NCBI RefSeq assembly: GCF_003946555.1
Contig: NZ_RHOO01000004.1
Span: 1-64,000 of the forward strand
Length of the DNA: 64,000 bases
DNA from: Companilactobacillus hulinensis
GTDB taxonomy: Bacteria; Bacillota; Bacilli; Lactobacillales; Lactobacillaceae
Direction: 5' to 3'
The position numbers and the translations under genes are program-made. The notes beneath the pieces are model-generated. The model did not search any database. It saw nothing but the letters and a program-made list of their open reading frames with translations, and was not told the origin of the DNA. Of this stretch, positions 38,653 to 48,427 are shown piece after piece; the stretch's first letter is position 1, and every line of letters begins with the position of its first letter.

Positions 38653-40737
38653 ATGGAAAAAAATCAATTAAATTCACTAAAAAATAACCCCCATTCAAAA
38701 ATGAGTGCTGCAGGATTCCTGATTGCCTTAGGAATTGTTTACGGAGATATTGGTACTTCACCTCTGTACGTTATGCACTCATTAATGGTTGGGAATGGTG
38801 GACTAAGCAAAATGTCCACCAATTTTATTTTAGGTAGTGTTTCTTTAATATTTTGGACACTTACGATAGTTACGACTATCAAGTATGTGTTAATTGCTCT
38901 ACGAGCTGATAACCGTGGTGAGGGTGGTATCTTTGCCCTCTATACTCTAGTTAGAAAGCGTGCTAAGTGGTTAATCATTCCGGCTATGATCGGTGGAGCT
39001 ACCTTTCTAGCTGATGGTATGATGACTCCGGCTGTTACTGTTACTGCTGCAATTGAAGGACTGAAAGGTGTCAAATTTAATGGCAATATTTTGATCAGTA
39101 ATCAAACACATGTCATTATCATAACTTTGATCATCCTTTCAACGTTGTTCTTCATTCAACGTTTCGGTACTCAACTTATCGGACGTGCTTTCGGTCCTAT
39201 TATGTTAGTTTGGTTCTCTTTCCTCGGACTAATGGGAATCTATAATATTACCTTTGACTGGACTATCATTAGAGCCTTGAATCCTTACTACGCCATTGCA
39301 TTACTACGTAGCCCTGCAAACATCCGTGGTATTTTCATTCTAGGAAGTATCTTCCTGGCAACTACTGGTGCAGAGGCATTGTACTCAGACATGGGACACG
39401 TTGGCCGTCCTAATATTTATACTAGTTGGCCTTTCGTCAAAATTTGTTTGCTACTCAGTTATTTGGGTCAAGCAGTCTGGTTGTTACGTCTTAAAAGTGA
39501 CCCAGCCTTACAAGCAATGGGTTCAGCTATGAATCCATTCTATGAATCAATGCCATCTAACCTAAGATTATTTGGTATCCTACTATCCGCCATGGCTGCT
39601 ATCATTGCTTCTCAAGCTCTGATTTCTGGTTCATACACACTAGTTTCTGAAGCAACAAAATTAAGAATCTTCCCTCGTTTAAAGACTTATTATCCAACTA
39701 ATTTCAAAGGACAATTGTACATTCCAACTGTCAATTCAATTATCTGGGTAGTATGTTTGTTCATCGTAATATATTTCAAAACTTCCGAAAACATGTCCAA
39801 TGCTTACGGACTTGAAATCACTATTACAATGCTTATGACGACAATTCTCTTGCACCAATGGTTATTGATGAAACGAGCGAACCGCTTCTTCTCAACCATT
39901 ATTATTAGTTTCTTCTTTGTAATTGAAATCATCTTCTTTATCACCAACAGTAGTAAGTTTATCCATGGTGCTTATATCACAATGGGTATCGCCGCACTAC
40001 TTATCATCGTTATGTTTATTTGGAGATATGGTGACAGATTGATGGATGACAATACATTTAGAAGTCACTTTGCATCATTGCTTGCTTTCAAACATCAACT
40101 AAATGACTTAAGAAAAGACCCAAGTTATCCTCTTTACACTACAAACTTGGTATATCTAACTAAGGTTCATGATGGATACAGAATTAAGAAGAATATCCTC
40201 TATTCAATCTTAGATAAACGTCCAAAACGTGCGGAAGTCTATTGGTTCGTAACAGTTAATGTTACTGATGAGCCTTACACAGCCGCATATAGTGTTGAAA
40301 CATTTGATACTGATTACATGGTCAGTGTTCAACTCTATCTTGGATTCCGTGTCGATCAAAAGGTCAATGTCTACTTAAGACAGGTTGTTAACGACATGAT
40401 GGCAAATGGTGAAATCAAACCGCAACCTCAAAAATATACAACCATCCCTGACCGTCAAGTTGGAGACTTCTCATTCGTTCTTATAAAGGAAGCTCTTTCA
40501 CCTGATACTAAGATCAGCGGACTTAAAAAGACTATTATCCGTGCCCGTTTAGCTCTACAGAAGTTCATCTCTCCTGCTAACTGGTTTGGATTATCATATA
40601 GTGATGTAATCGAAGAACGTGTCCCACTTGTACTCGGAAAGATTTCAATGAATCGACTTCGTTTGGTACGTAAGGATCGTTCAGCATTACAAGATATTCC
40701 TATCGATCAACCAATTGATGACGACGATGACGAATAA
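38653..40737 (+). CDS. kup: Potassium uptake protein Kup
   Basis: A KUP/HAK/KT family potassium-proton symporter of 694 residues. It begins with GFLIALGIVYGDIGTSPLYVM (signature), has about 12 membrane segments through residue 450, a GAEALYSDMGH loop and a cytoplasmic C-terminal domain. ATG 38653 has GGAG nine bases upstream. In lactic acid bacteria this class is inhibited by cyclic-di-AMP; a DarA receptor gene also occurs in the window. A TATAAT at 38613-38618 is a likely -10. Confidence 0.96.
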   Translation: MEKNQLNSLKNNPHSKMSAAGFLIALGIVYGDIGTSPLYVMHSLMVGNGGLSKMSTNFILGSVSLIFWTLTIVTTIKYVLIALRADNRGEGGIFALYTLVRKRAKWLIIPAMIGGATFLADGMMTPAVTVTAAIEGLKGVKFNGNILISNQTHVIIITLIILSTLFFIQRFGTQLIGRAFGPIMLVWFSFLGLMGIYNITFDWTIIRALNPYYAIALLRSPANIRGIFILGSIFLATTGAEALYSDMGHVGRPNIYTSWPFVKICLLLSYLGQAVWLLRLKSDPALQAMGSAMNPFYESMPSNLRLFGILLSAMAAIIASQALISGSYTLVSEATKLRIFPRLKTYYPTNFKGQLYIPTVNSIIWVVCLFIVIYFKTSENMSNAYGLEITITMLMTTILLHQWLLMKRANRFFSTIIISFFFVIEIIFFITNSSKFIHGAYITMGIAALLIIVMFIWRYGDRLMDDNTFRSHFASLLAFKHQLNDLRKDPSYPLYTTNLVYLTKVHDGYRIKKNILYSILDKRPKRAEVYWFVTVNVTDEPYTAAYSVETFDTDYMVSVQLYLGFRVDQKVNVYLRQVVNDMMANGEIKPQPQKYTTIPDRQVGDFSFVLIKEALSPDTKISGLKKTIIRARLALQKFISPANWFGLSYSDVIEERVPLVLGKISMNRLRLVRKDRSALQDIPIDQPIDDDDDE

Positions 40738-40740
40738 CAC

Positions 40741-40783
40741 AAAAACGCTAATTTCCTGAAAAAGGAAATTAGCGTTTTTTATT
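40741..40783. terminator. Bidirectional terminator between kup and gpmA
   Basis: AAAACGCTAATTTCCT pairs with AGGAAATTAGCGTTTT between the convergent genes; it overlaps the gpmA stop. Confidence 0.9.
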
Positions 40784-41447
40784 GTCTATTTGACTTAATT
40801 ATATTCAATTTTGAATCCATGTCGTAGACTATTGGAACTCCGTTAGCAACTTCTACACCATCGATATCATGATCACCAATGTCTTCAAGATACTTGATCA
40901 AAGCTCTGATTGTACTGCCGTGAGCAACAATCAATTGATTCTTACCATCTAGTAATTGTGGTGCAACGGTATCAATATAATAAGGAACAATTCGATTATA
41001 TGCCTGGAATAAACTCTCTGACAAAGGCATTACTCTTGGATCAAGGTACTTGTATGGTCCTACTGAAGGATCCGGCTTATCAAGCTTTGGTGGCATAGTA
41101 TAGTAGCTTCTGCGCCACAACCTAACTTGTTCAACTCCATATTTTTCACGTGTCATTTCTTTGTTTTGACCACGAAGCGCCCCATAGTGACGTTCGTTTA
41201 AACGCCAAGACTTAATTATTGGAACATAATTGAGATCTAAATCATCTTGAATGATGTATGCCGTCATAATAGCACGTTTCAAAACAGAAGTATGAACACA
41301 TTCAATATCTAATCCTTGTAATTGTTCAGCAGCCTGATGTGCCTGCGCAATTCCCTCTTGAGTTAGGTCGACATCACTCCATCCAGTGTAGTGATTCAAC
41401 GCATTAGCGGTACTTTGTCCATGTCTAACCATGATAAGTTTTACCAT
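40779..41447 (-). CDS. gpmA: 2,3-bisphosphoglycerate-dependent phosphoglycerate mutase
   Basis: Interconverts 3- and 2-phosphoglycerate in glycolysis. The 222 residues have [18 protein letters not shown] (phospho-His), [14 protein letters not shown] and [16 protein letters not shown] (second His). Slightly shorter than the usual 228-230 at the C-terminus. Confidence 0.92.
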   Translation of the reverse strand: MVKLIMVRHGQSTANALNHYTGWSDVDLTQEGIAQAHQAAEQLQGLDIECVHTSVLKRAIMTAYIIQDDLDLNYVPIIKSWRLNERHYGALRGQNKEMTREKYGVEQVRLWRRSYYTMPPKLDKPDPSVGPYKYLDPRVMPLSESLFQAYNRIVPYYIDTVAPQLLDGKNQLIVAHGSTIRALIKYLEDIGDHDIDGVEVANGVPIVYDMDSKLNIIKSNRQ

Positions 41448-41512
41448 ATTATGACATTACCAACTTTCTTGCAATATACCTACCTATATTATCACAACCA
41501 TCTTTTGAAATA

Positions 41513-41550
41513 AAAAACGATTGAAAACCATCCCTGGATTTTCAATCATT
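41513..41550 (-). terminator. Terminator after the CDF transporter gene
   Basis: GATTGAAAATCCAG/TGGTTTTCAATC followed by T on the minus strand. Confidence 0.75.
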
Positions 41551-41553
41551 TTA

Positions 41554-42432
41554 TCAGTCAATTAGTGGATCTTTTAATCCTCGTGTACACTCTGCTTGCA
41601 AAGTGACATGTGATACTCCAAATTTATCCTTTAACAGTTTATCAACTTGATCATAGATAACTTCAAGCTGATCCATATTACACTTTTTCTGGACGTTGAT
41701 ATGTGCATCTAAAATAATAAAGTTTTCATCTATCATCCAAACGTGAATATGATGAATGCCCACTACATCAGGTACAGTTAATACAACCTTCTTAACAGCC
41801 TCTAAATCGATCTTGGGACTTGCTTCCATCAAGATGTTGATACTTTCCTTAACAACGTCAAAAGCTTCTTTAAGAAGCCATATGGCAATAATCACAGTAA
41901 TTAATGGATCGACCCAGTTCCAATTAAAGAGTGTTACGAAAATTGAAGCCACAAAGACTCCTACAGATGATAATGTATCTGAAAGCATATGTAAGAAAGT
42001 TGCCTTGATATTCAAGTTATCTTTTGACCCAGACCAAAGTGCCAGCATGGATATCAAATTGGCCAATAATCCGATAATAGAGACTATCATCATTAACAAA
42101 CCGTTAATATGTTGCGGCTGTTGAAATCTACGAATAGATTCTACGATCATCATAATTGTGATGACGATCAAAATACTAGAATTTACAAAAGCAGCTAATA
42201 TCTCGGCACGTTTATATCCGAATGTTTTGGCGGAATTGTTTTGTCTACGACCAATCACATTGGCAATATACGATATGACAATAGAGATAGAATCTTCAAG
42301 ATTATGGACAGCATCAGACAATAATCCCAAGCTTCCAGAAATAACCCCTCCAAAGAACTCGGCGACAGTGATAATCAAATTTAATGCCGTTACTGCGAGA
42401 AATCTTTTTCCAGTAATCTTAGTATGATCCAT
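41554..42432 (-). CDS. Cation diffusion facilitator (CzcD-like) efflux protein
   Basis: Exports divalent metal, probably zinc or a related ion, in exchange for protons. The 292-residue protein has six membrane segments with both metal-site helices (SDAVHNLEDS and LHMLSDTLSSVGV) and a cytoplasmic domain with IHHIHVWMIDENFIILDAHI. The metal cannot be fixed from the sequence. Confidence 0.9.
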   Translation of the reverse strand: MDHTKITGKRFLAVTALNLIITVAEFFGGVISGSLGLLSDAVHNLEDSISIVISYIANVIGRRQNNSAKTFGYKRAEILAAFVNSSILIVITIMMIVESIRRFQQPQHINGLLMMIVSIIGLLANLISMLALWSGSKDNLNIKATFLHMLSDTLSSVGVFVASIFVTLFNWNWVDPLITVIIAIWLLKEAFDVVKESINILMEASPKIDLEAVKKVVLTVPDVVGIHHIHVWMIDENFIILDAHINVQKKCNMDQLEVIYDQVDKLLKDKFGVSHVTLQAECTRGLKDPLID

Positions 42433-42508
42433 GACATCACTTCCTTTAGTTCAATGATAACATTTACTTCAAAAACGAGTTATGAAAAGCATATCTACAT
42501 GGATGTAC

Positions 42509-42541
42509 AAAAAAAGGAAGACCAGCATGACTAGTCTTCCA
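42509..42541 (-). terminator. Terminator after the 71-aa ORF
   Basis: GGAAGACTAGTCATGCTGGT and CTTCC form a hairpin followed by seven T on the minus strand. Confidence 0.75.
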
Positions 42542-42557
42542 ACACAATATACTTGTT

Positions 42558-42773
42558 TTATCTGGTTGCAACTGGCTTAGCTGCAACTTTGATAGGATGA
42601 GCAACATCAATGATATCAGAGAATCTGTTTGTAACATAATCTCTCATACCGTCACGTGCTTCTTTTTTAGAAACGTTGTGACAAATGCGCTTCTTAGCAA
42701 TTCTTTGGCCAGTTTTATCTAGAAAATTACAAGTTACCTCGTAATCGCCATGATTACCAAAAAACAACATCAT
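42558..42773 (-). CDS. Small uncharacterised protein, 71 aa
   Basis: Not recognised. The ATG at 42773 has GGGGG five bases upstream, which fixes the start downstream of the longest possible one. The protein (MLFFGNHGDYEVTCNFLDKT, then basic KKRICHNVSKKEARDG) looks like a compact alpha/beta cytoplasmic protein with a basic centre and no membrane segment. It has its own terminator and lies between a CDF pump and a divergent membrane-anchored protein gene. Confidence 0.6.
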   Translation of the reverse strand: MMLFFGNHGDYEVTCNFLDKTGQRIAKKRICHNVSKKEARDGMRDYVTNRFSDIIDVAHPIKVAAKPVATR

Positions 42774-42985
42774 TGTGACCCCCTTTATATTAAGATAAAA
42801 ATACCCCTGATGTTTCGACCAGATATTTATACCACTTTTCAAAAGACGTTACAACACCTTGAGAACAAATTTCTGAAAAAAGAATTTTTAGCTGATAATT
42901 TTAAATTTACATGAAAAAAATATGATATTATTGCTCTATATAGTTTTTTATCATAGTTTCATGCAGTTTTTATAGGGAGAACATC

Positions 42986-43786
42986 ATGGACAGACGTAGC
43001 AACAGAAACAATCGACAAAGTCGAAGCAGAGTTCAACGCAGTAATGTTGACAACAGTCGTATATCCAGAGATAAACGTCGTAAACAGCAACTGCCGTTTT
43101 ATCAAAAAAACGGATTTATTATCTCTATGATTATCGCTGTAATCGTCTTGATCGTAGCTGGATTCATCATTTGGCGGATAAACTCTACTCCATCCAACAC
43201 AAATTCTAAATCAAATAATATCGAAGCTGTTAAACCAAGTAAAAAACACACCAAAAAGAAACCTTCTACATCTAAAAAAACTAAAAAAAGTGAAAAGCAG
43301 GCTGAACAAAAAGTTAAAGACGAAACAAAAAATGAGACCAAAACTGATGACACTAAGAAGGCTGAAAGTGCGGCAAGCAAAATTCAAAATGCTGGATCAT
43401 ACAATAAGCTGACTTACAAAACCGACTGGTACACATTCAAGATCTCAAACGACGTTAAATTAGTTAAAAATGCTAACGGCGACGCATCACTTTTAGTTAA
43501 ATATACCTATACAAATAATACGCAAACTCCTGAGAACCCTCAAAAGGTTCAGGCAAATGCCATCACTCTTAAACAAGATGACAAGGTTCTAACAGCAACT
43601 TCAGCAACTGGCGATTATGCTGCTTTAGTCAATGCAACCAATACTCAATCAGTTCAACCTGGAGCTAACTTTGATGGAGCTTTGTTAGTCAAAGTAAACA
43701 ATACTGATTCTGATGTAAATATGTACTTCAAAAACATTAAGACAGATGCTGAATTAGATACCATGCAGCCATTTAAATTGAAATAA
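42986..43786 (+). CDS. Membrane-anchored protein with DUF5067-like domain
   Basis: A 266-residue protein: an arginine-rich cytoplasmic N-terminus (1-42), one membrane segment (GFIISMIIAVIVLIVAGFII), a 70-residue lysine/threonine/serine-rich extracellular linker, and a C-terminal beta domain (about 135-266; WYTFKISNDVKLVKNANGDA, SLLVKYTYTNNTQTPENP) of the kind described as DUF5067/DUF4352. The function is unknown. TATGATAT at 42920-42929 is a likely -10. Confidence 0.7.
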   Translation: MDRRSNRNNRQSRSRVQRSNVDNSRISRDKRRKQQLPFYQKNGFIISMIIAVIVLIVAGFIIWRINSTPSNTNSKSNNIEAVKPSKKHTKKKPSTSKKTKKSEKQAEQKVKDETKNETKTDDTKKAESAASKIQNAGSYNKLTYKTDWYTFKISNDVKLVKNANGDASLLVKYTYTNNTQTPENPQKVQANAITLKQDDKVLTATSATGDYAALVNATNTQSVQPGANFDGALLVKVNNTDSDVNMYFKNIKTDAELDTMQPFKLK

Positions 43787-43817
43787 AGAAAAATAGCCGT
43801 AGCTTCCTTCGTTCAAC

Positions 43818-43866
43818 CAAAAGAGCCTCTCGCATTTACTACATAAGTAAATACAAGAGGCTTTTA
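43818..43866. terminator. Bidirectional terminator
   Basis: AAAAGAGCCTCTCGCATTTACT pairs with AGTAAATACAAGAGGCTTTT between converging genes. Confidence 0.8.
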
Positions 43867-43881
43867 AGTTATACTCAGAGG

Positions 43882-44634
43882 TTAATCGTGTTTCATAACG
43901 CTCTGTTCTATTGTTAATCCTTTAACCTGATATCTGGCAATTATTATTGTTATTCCTAATAAGAACAAGCAAGCTATTAATGAAGCTGTCGAAAATTGCA
44001 TCTTACTAGCCTCTCTGAGCGTACTTGGAGATAACAATGGGAAAACATCTTTAAGCATGTGCAAAACAACCACTAATGCTAAATTATTCGTTTTAATGTA
44101 TATTGCACCGAGAAGCAGTCCAAAGGCAATTGCAAATATTACTTGAATCGATACATAACCGAAAGAAATACTCTTTAAATTGATCAAATGCATCAATCCA
44201 AACAAGATACTCGAACCGATCACTGCTTTGTATGCATTACCATGGAAACGTCTAAGGAATAGAGGAATCATTAATCCTCTGAAACAAAATTCCTCCGCTA
44301 ATCCAACTAAAATGGTCATCAAGACAATTTCAACTTTGAATGACATATCACCAACATAGAACATAGCAATACTAGAATACCCAACAAATATAATTGTTGG
44401 CAATGCCGTCATGATCTGCTGCATTGGCTGGGACGAACTGATCCAATTTATTTGTTGATGCAACCAATATTTGTTTAACAAATATGCTGCTAGAAAGACA
44501 ACTAAATCTGCCACACCCTGCCTAACGTTCGAATTAAGTCCTTTGGGAATGACCATTGAGGAAACATACAGCATTATCGGAAATATTATCCAGACAACAA
44601 ATATTTTTAAATTTAATGATTTAAGAACTTTCAT
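43882..44634 (-). CDS. CPBP-family intramembrane glutamic endopeptidase
   Basis: A 250-residue protein with about seven membrane segments and the abortive-infection/CAAX motifs: LAEEFCFRGLMIPLF (EExxxR), ILFGLMHLIN (His) and VVLHMLKDVFPLL (His/Asp). Such proteases often protect against self-bacteriocins, but no bacteriocin gene is nearby. A perfect palindrome overlapping a promoter lies 64 bases upstream of its start. Confidence 0.85.
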   Translation of the reverse strand: MKVLKSLNLKIFVVWIIFPIMLYVSSMVIPKGLNSNVRQGVADLVVFLAAYLLNKYWLHQQINWISSSQPMQQIMTALPTIIFVGYSSIAMFYVGDMSFKVEIVLMTILVGLAEEFCFRGLMIPLFLRRFHGNAYKAVIGSSILFGLMHLINLKSISFGYVSIQVIFAIAFGLLLGAIYIKTNNLALVVVLHMLKDVFPLLSPSTLREASKMQFSTASLIACLFLLGITIIIARYQVKGLTIEQSVMKHD

Positions 44635-44693
44635 CTGTTATTTCCTCCTTTTTTGCCTAATTTTACCATCTAAAACTTTTTTTAAAAATAATT

Positions 44694-44724
44694 TGACATG
44701 GAACGCGTTCCATACTGTATCCTA
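44694..44724 (+). promoter_or_regulatory. Promoter with 16-bp palindromic operator
   Basis: A -35-like TTGACA (44694-44699) runs into the perfect palindrome ATGGAACGCGTTCCAT (44698-44713), followed by TACTGTATCC; TGTATC lies 17 bases after TTGACA. Such placement is typical of TetR-family operators. A plus-strand transcript would meet no gene before a terminator at 44882-44913. Confidence 0.55.
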
Positions 44725-44913
44725 CAGTTGTTGAGAAGAAGTGGTCGCGACCACTTGACCCGACATTTCAAATGACAATTGTAAAAGCATTCAGCCATGT
44801 TAATTTACAATCATATATATTTTTTGGAAGATGCTCACCCTTCAATGAGTCTTTCAAATTGGTCTAACGGCCCAAAAACACCCAGGCTTACCATTTTGGT
44901 AAGCCTTTTTGTG
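44725..44913 (+). ncRNA. Possible small RNA between operator-promoter and terminator
   Basis: From the promoter above, transcription would run about 190 nt to a strong terminator (GGCTTACC/GGTAAGCC plus T, 44883-44910). No ribosome site with a sensible frame is seen; the only ATG frame reads through the hairpin. The stretch contains the 18-base perfect palindrome AAGTGGTCGCGACCACTT (44739-44756). It may be a degraded gene instead. Confidence 0.35.
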
Positions 44914-44936
44914 TGAAAAAAAATAGACCTTTAAGT

Positions 44937-45320
44937 CTATTTTTTACTTTTTCTATTAAAGATATTCTTGACGCTACGACTAATGACTTGAAAGAATCCC
45001 AATGATTGAACGATATTATCAGGATCAATATATTTGCGAACGGCTCTTAAAACGCGTTTAGGATCTTTAGAAGAGAACGTGAACATTCCATTCTTCTTTG
45101 TTTTCAAAGCAAAACGTGGAATCCATTTGCCTTTAAACATCACAGAAACTATAACAACATCTACTTCTTTCCATGGAATTTGAATAAAATTCTTAGTATC
45201 CCTATCACTATAAAACTCAAATCCCTTATCACCGATCATGATTTTTCCATATTCAGATAAACCCATATGCGATGTAGCATCAATTACAAGATCGGATTTT
45301 GTATTGATTGATTGGACCAT
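44937..45320 (-). CDS. manO: ManO, DUF956 family
   Basis: A 127-residue DUF956 protein (DATSHMGLSEYGKIMIGDKG, then IPWKEVDVVIVSVMFKGKWIPRFAL) habitually encoded after manXYZ; it is thought to modulate the operon. A terminator (45372-45401) separates it from manZ, so it may be partly read through. Its stop overlaps a short AT-rich hairpin. Confidence 0.85.
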   Translation of the reverse strand: MVQSINTKSDLVIDATSHMGLSEYGKIMIGDKGFEFYSDRDTKNFIQIPWKEVDVVIVSVMFKGKWIPRFALKTKKNGMFTFSSKDPKRVLRAVRKYIDPDNIVQSLGFFQVISRSVKNIFNRKSKK

Positions 45321-45371
45321 TTAATCCACTCCATTTCTTAAAGTAACGATAATTAATCACATTATACAACT

Positions 45372-45401
45372 AAAAAAGGATGAACCCATAAGAGTCCATC
45401 C
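45372..45401 (-). terminator. Terminator between manZ and manO
   Basis: GGATGgACTC/GGGTtCATCC with six T on the minus strand. Confidence 0.75.
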
Positions 45402-45431
45402 AATAAGGAGCCAAATGCTCGATAAAAATTA

Positions 45432-46343
45432 TTACATAACGTGAAGTACGTGTAGAAGAACACCGACAACGAATAATCCAAGGATAATAACGATTGGTGA
45501 AACTTTCTTCTTTAGTAACCACATACAGAACAATGTTAGAAGCAATGCTGCCAAACCTGGTACCAATTGGTCCAAGTTATCTTGCAATGTTGTAACTTTG
45601 TGAGCTGTCAATGATAGACCAGCCTTTTGTTGAATAAGAGCTTCCTTAACACCTTGTGCACCTGCTGGAAGATGTGCCCAGTCAATATATGCACCTTTAT
45701 CCAACTTAACGGTTGAAACAGTTGGTGTGAACTTAACAACAACCCAACGGTTGATCAATGAACCTAGGATAAACATACCTAGAATTGAAGCACCTTTTGT
45801 AATGTCTTGTAGTAAACCACCAGACATATCTTCTGTGATAGCAGAACCGGCTTTATAACCTAGTTCTTGTGTATACCACATGAAACTCATACGAATAGCA
45901 TTCCATAGTACAAAGTAAAGGATTGGTCCTAAGATATTACCTGTCATAGCAAGTGATGCAGCTAAGGCACCAATGATAGGCTTAACAGTGAACCAGAACA
46001 CTGGATCACCAATACCAGCCAAAGGACCCATCATACCAACTTTAACACCTTGAATGGCAACATCGTCAACGGGAGCACCATTGGCACGTTCCTCTTCAAG
46101 AGCCATAGTAACACCTAAGATAGGTGAAGCTAAGTATGGGTGACAGTTAAAGAATTCCAAGTGACGCTTTAAAGCTGCGGCACGGTCTTCTTTAGTTGTG
46201 TATAGTTTTTTTAGTGCTGGAATCAATGAATATGCCCAGCCACCGTTTTGCATACGTTCGTAGTTCCATGAACCTTGAATGAAAGTTGAACGCCACCAAA
46301 CGGAGATTCTATCTTTTTTACTTAATTTTAATTCTTCAGCCAT
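45432..46343 (-). CDS. manZ: Mannose/glucose PTS component IID
   Basis: The IID membrane subunit of the man-type phosphotransferase, which imports mannose, glucose and related sugars. The 303-residue protein has family stretches SVWWRSTFIQGSWNYERMQN and VGMMGPLAGIGDPVFWFTVKP, with a C-terminal membrane helix. It lies 17 bases downstream of manY. Confidence 0.96.
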   Translation of the reverse strand: MAEELKLSKKDRISVWWRSTFIQGSWNYERMQNGGWAYSLIPALKKLYTTKEDRAAALKRHLEFFNCHPYLASPILGVTMALEEERANGAPVDDVAIQGVKVGMMGPLAGIGDPVFWFTVKPIIGALAASLAMTGNILGPILYFVLWNAIRMSFMWYTQELGYKAGSAITEDMSGGLLQDITKGASILGMFILGSLINRWVVVKFTPTVSTVKLDKGAYIDWAHLPAGAQGVKEALIQQKAGLSLTAHKVTTLQDNLDQLVPGLAALLLTLFCMWLLKKKVSPIVIILGLFVVGVLLHVLHVM

Positions 46344-46360
46344 GTTAATCTTCCTCCGTC

Positions 46361-47170
46361 CTAGTAATTATCTATTATGTCGCCAACTGGATCACCGGTG
46401 TTTGAACCACCACCGCCATTGTTTGAACCGCCACTCTTAGAAAGAGTTAGGTAGATCAAGGCAAGTGAGATACCGATAGTACCAAGTGCGATAAGTGTTA
46501 ACTGTGTAACAGTTGCTAGAACAAAACCAATAGCGAAGAATGGCCATACTTCTTTAGAAGCCATCATGTTGATAACCATTGCATAACCAACGGCAACAAC
46601 CATACCACCACCAACGGCAAGACCGTCAGTTAACCATGTAGGCATTGATGCCAACATAGCTCTAACAGGACCAGCACCAACAGCAAGAATCAAGGCTGCA
46701 GGGATGGCAATACGAATACCTTGTAAACAGATAGCAATAATTTGCCACATTTCAATCTTTCTAAAACTACCTTCTTCAGCAGCTTTATCCATGATGTGGA
46801 CAATACCTGTTGTGATTGTACGAACAATGATTGTTAGTAACAATCCAGCAACAGCAAGTGGTACGGCAATAGCAATGGCTGATGTAACACCGGCCTTACC
46901 TTCACCACCAAGAACCAAAATAATAGCAGAAGCTACAGATGCCAAAGCGGCATCAGGTGCAACAGCGGCACCAATATTAGCCCAACCCAAGGCGATCATT
47001 TGTAGTGAACCACCTAGAATCAAACAAGGTACTAAATTACCTGTAACTAAGCCGATCAAAGTACATGCAATAACTGGTTGGTGAAAATGGAATTCATCAA
47101 GAATACCTTCCATACCGGCTAAGAATGATACTAGAACGACTAATACAATTTGAATAGCATTTAATTGCAT
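46361..47170 (-). CDS. manY: Mannose/glucose PTS component IIC
   Basis: The IIC membrane subunit that forms the sugar path with IID. The 269 residues include ILGGSLQMIALGWANIGAAV and several helices. The C-terminus is a glycine/asparagine-rich tail (GGSNNGGGGSNTGDP), as in other lactobacilli. Confidence 0.96.
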   Translation of the reverse strand: MQLNAIQIVLVVLVSFLAGMEGILDEFHFHQPVIACTLIGLVTGNLVPCLILGGSLQMIALGWANIGAAVAPDAALASVASAIILVLGGEGKAGVTSAIAIAVPLAVAGLLLTIIVRTITTGIVHIMDKAAEEGSFRKIEMWQIIAICLQGIRIAIPAALILAVGAGPVRAMLASMPTWLTDGLAVGGGMVVAVGYAMVINMMASKEVWPFFAIGFVLATVTQLTLIALGTIGISLALIYLTLSKSGGSNNGGGGSNTGDPVGDIIDNY

Positions 47171-47203
47171 GAGTATTAACCCTCCGTATATATTCTAAAA
47201 AAA

Positions 47204-48181
47204 TTATTTATTCTTATTTAATTCAGCTTGAGCTTTGTTCAAGATATTATCCATATTGTCTTGTGAGTCTGTTGGGACTTTACGAACATCGAACTTAATA
47301 CCTTTATCTTCAAGCTTCTTGAATGTATCAATATCATCTTGGTCAAAAGCCAAAACCTTATTAGGTTGAACTTTACCAACTGAGTGAGCCATTGAACCAA
47401 CATTTAGTTCTTTCAATGGAACTCCACCTTCAATAGCACGTAGTGCATCTTGAGGTGTTTCGAATAGTAGCAAAGCACGTTGACCACCAAAGTGCTTGTC
47501 ATCCTTTGCTAATTTGATCATTTGGTCAACTGGAACAACGTGAGCCTTAACACCAACTGGTGCAGCTTGTTGAATCAATTGTGTACGCAAATCATCTTTA
47601 GCAACAGCATCAGATACAACGATAATACGTGTAGGTGTTACTGATTTTGACCAAGCTGTAGCAACTTGACCATGTAGTAAACGTGAATCGATACGTGCTA
47701 AGACGTAATCAAATGATCCAGGTCTACCAGCATTAGATACTTGTTGAGCAGGAGCTGCAGCCTTAGAATCTTCTTTAGGTTGAAGTTCTTCTGGACGAAC
47801 CTTAACCCCATCTTTTGCTGTCTCAAGAATATGTGCAGCGATTTCGTGTGCACTATCCATTGATAGACGTGAAGCATAAGCTTCAATAAGCATTGGTAAG
47901 TTCAAGCCGGCGACGATTGCCCACTTATCCTTATGTGCTTCAAACAAGCCGTTAACTTGATTGAATGGTGTACCACCCCAAAGATCGACTAGGAACAAGA
48001 CTTGGTCTTGATCTTTAAAAGTAGCAATTGCTTCTTCCAACTTTGCCTTTAAGTCATCAGGTCCCATATCTGGCATCAATGTTACGGCTTGAACTTCTTC
48101 TTGTTCGCCGAAGATCATTGATCCGGATTGTTTGATACCCTTGGCAAATTCACCGTGACTGGCAATGATAATTCCTACCAT
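47204..48181 (-). CDS. manX: Mannose/glucose PTS component IIAB
   Basis: Phosphoryl carrier: IIA accepts phosphate from HPr on His9 ([11 protein letters not shown]) and passes it to IIB His170 ([15 protein letters not shown]). The domains are joined by a linker rich in alanine/proline/glutamine (about 137-155). The 325-residue gene starts the manXYZ operon. A cre-like site lies 25-39 bases upstream, consistent with catabolite control. Confidence 0.96.
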   Translation of the reverse strand: MVGIIIASHGEFAKGIKQSGSMIFGEQEEVQAVTLMPDMGPDDLKAKLEEAIATFKDQDQVLFLVDLWGGTPFNQVNGLFEAHKDKWAIVAGLNLPMLIEAYASRLSMDSAHEIAAHILETAKDGVKVRPEELQPKEDSKAAAPAQQVSNAGRPGSFDYVLARIDSRLLHGQVATAWSKSVTPTRIIVVSDAVAKDDLRTQLIQQAAPVGVKAHVVPVDQMIKLAKDDKHFGGQRALLLFETPQDALRAIEGGVPLKELNVGSMAHSVGKVQPNKVLAFDQDDIDTFKKLEDKGIKFDVRKVPTDSQDNMDNILNKAQAELNKNK

Positions 48182-48205
48182 CTTTAATCCTCCTTATTTT
48201 TTGTA

Positions 48206-48220
48206 TCAAAGCGCTTACAT
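48206..48220 (-). promoter_or_regulatory. cre-like site upstream of manX
   Basis: ATGTAAGCGCTTTGA on the minus strand agrees with the catabolite-responsive element consensus TGNAANCGNWNNCA. It lies in the manX leader, where CcpA would block elongation. Confidence 0.55.
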
Positions 48221-48427
48221 TAGCTACCCATTGATAACCAAATATATAAAATAGAAACAGATTATGTCTGAATAAGACGCTTTAATCGAGCTCACCCTTC
48301 TTGTGAACCCTTTCATAATATCATTTTTTCAGAAAAAAAACACCTCTTTAAACAAAAAAATTCACGCCGTATATGAATTTGCAATTCATATTGGAATAAT
48401 TATTCGTTCTTTTTGATTTTTTTGACG

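Noticed and set aside
43882-44634. Bacteriocin-immunity pair at the CPBP protease
   Set aside because: No double-glycine leader peptide or bacteriocin-like small gene is found beside it.
44725-44880. A 39-codon frame from ATG 44800 in the operator-promoter transcript
   Set aside because: No ribosome site, and the frame reads through the terminator hairpin.
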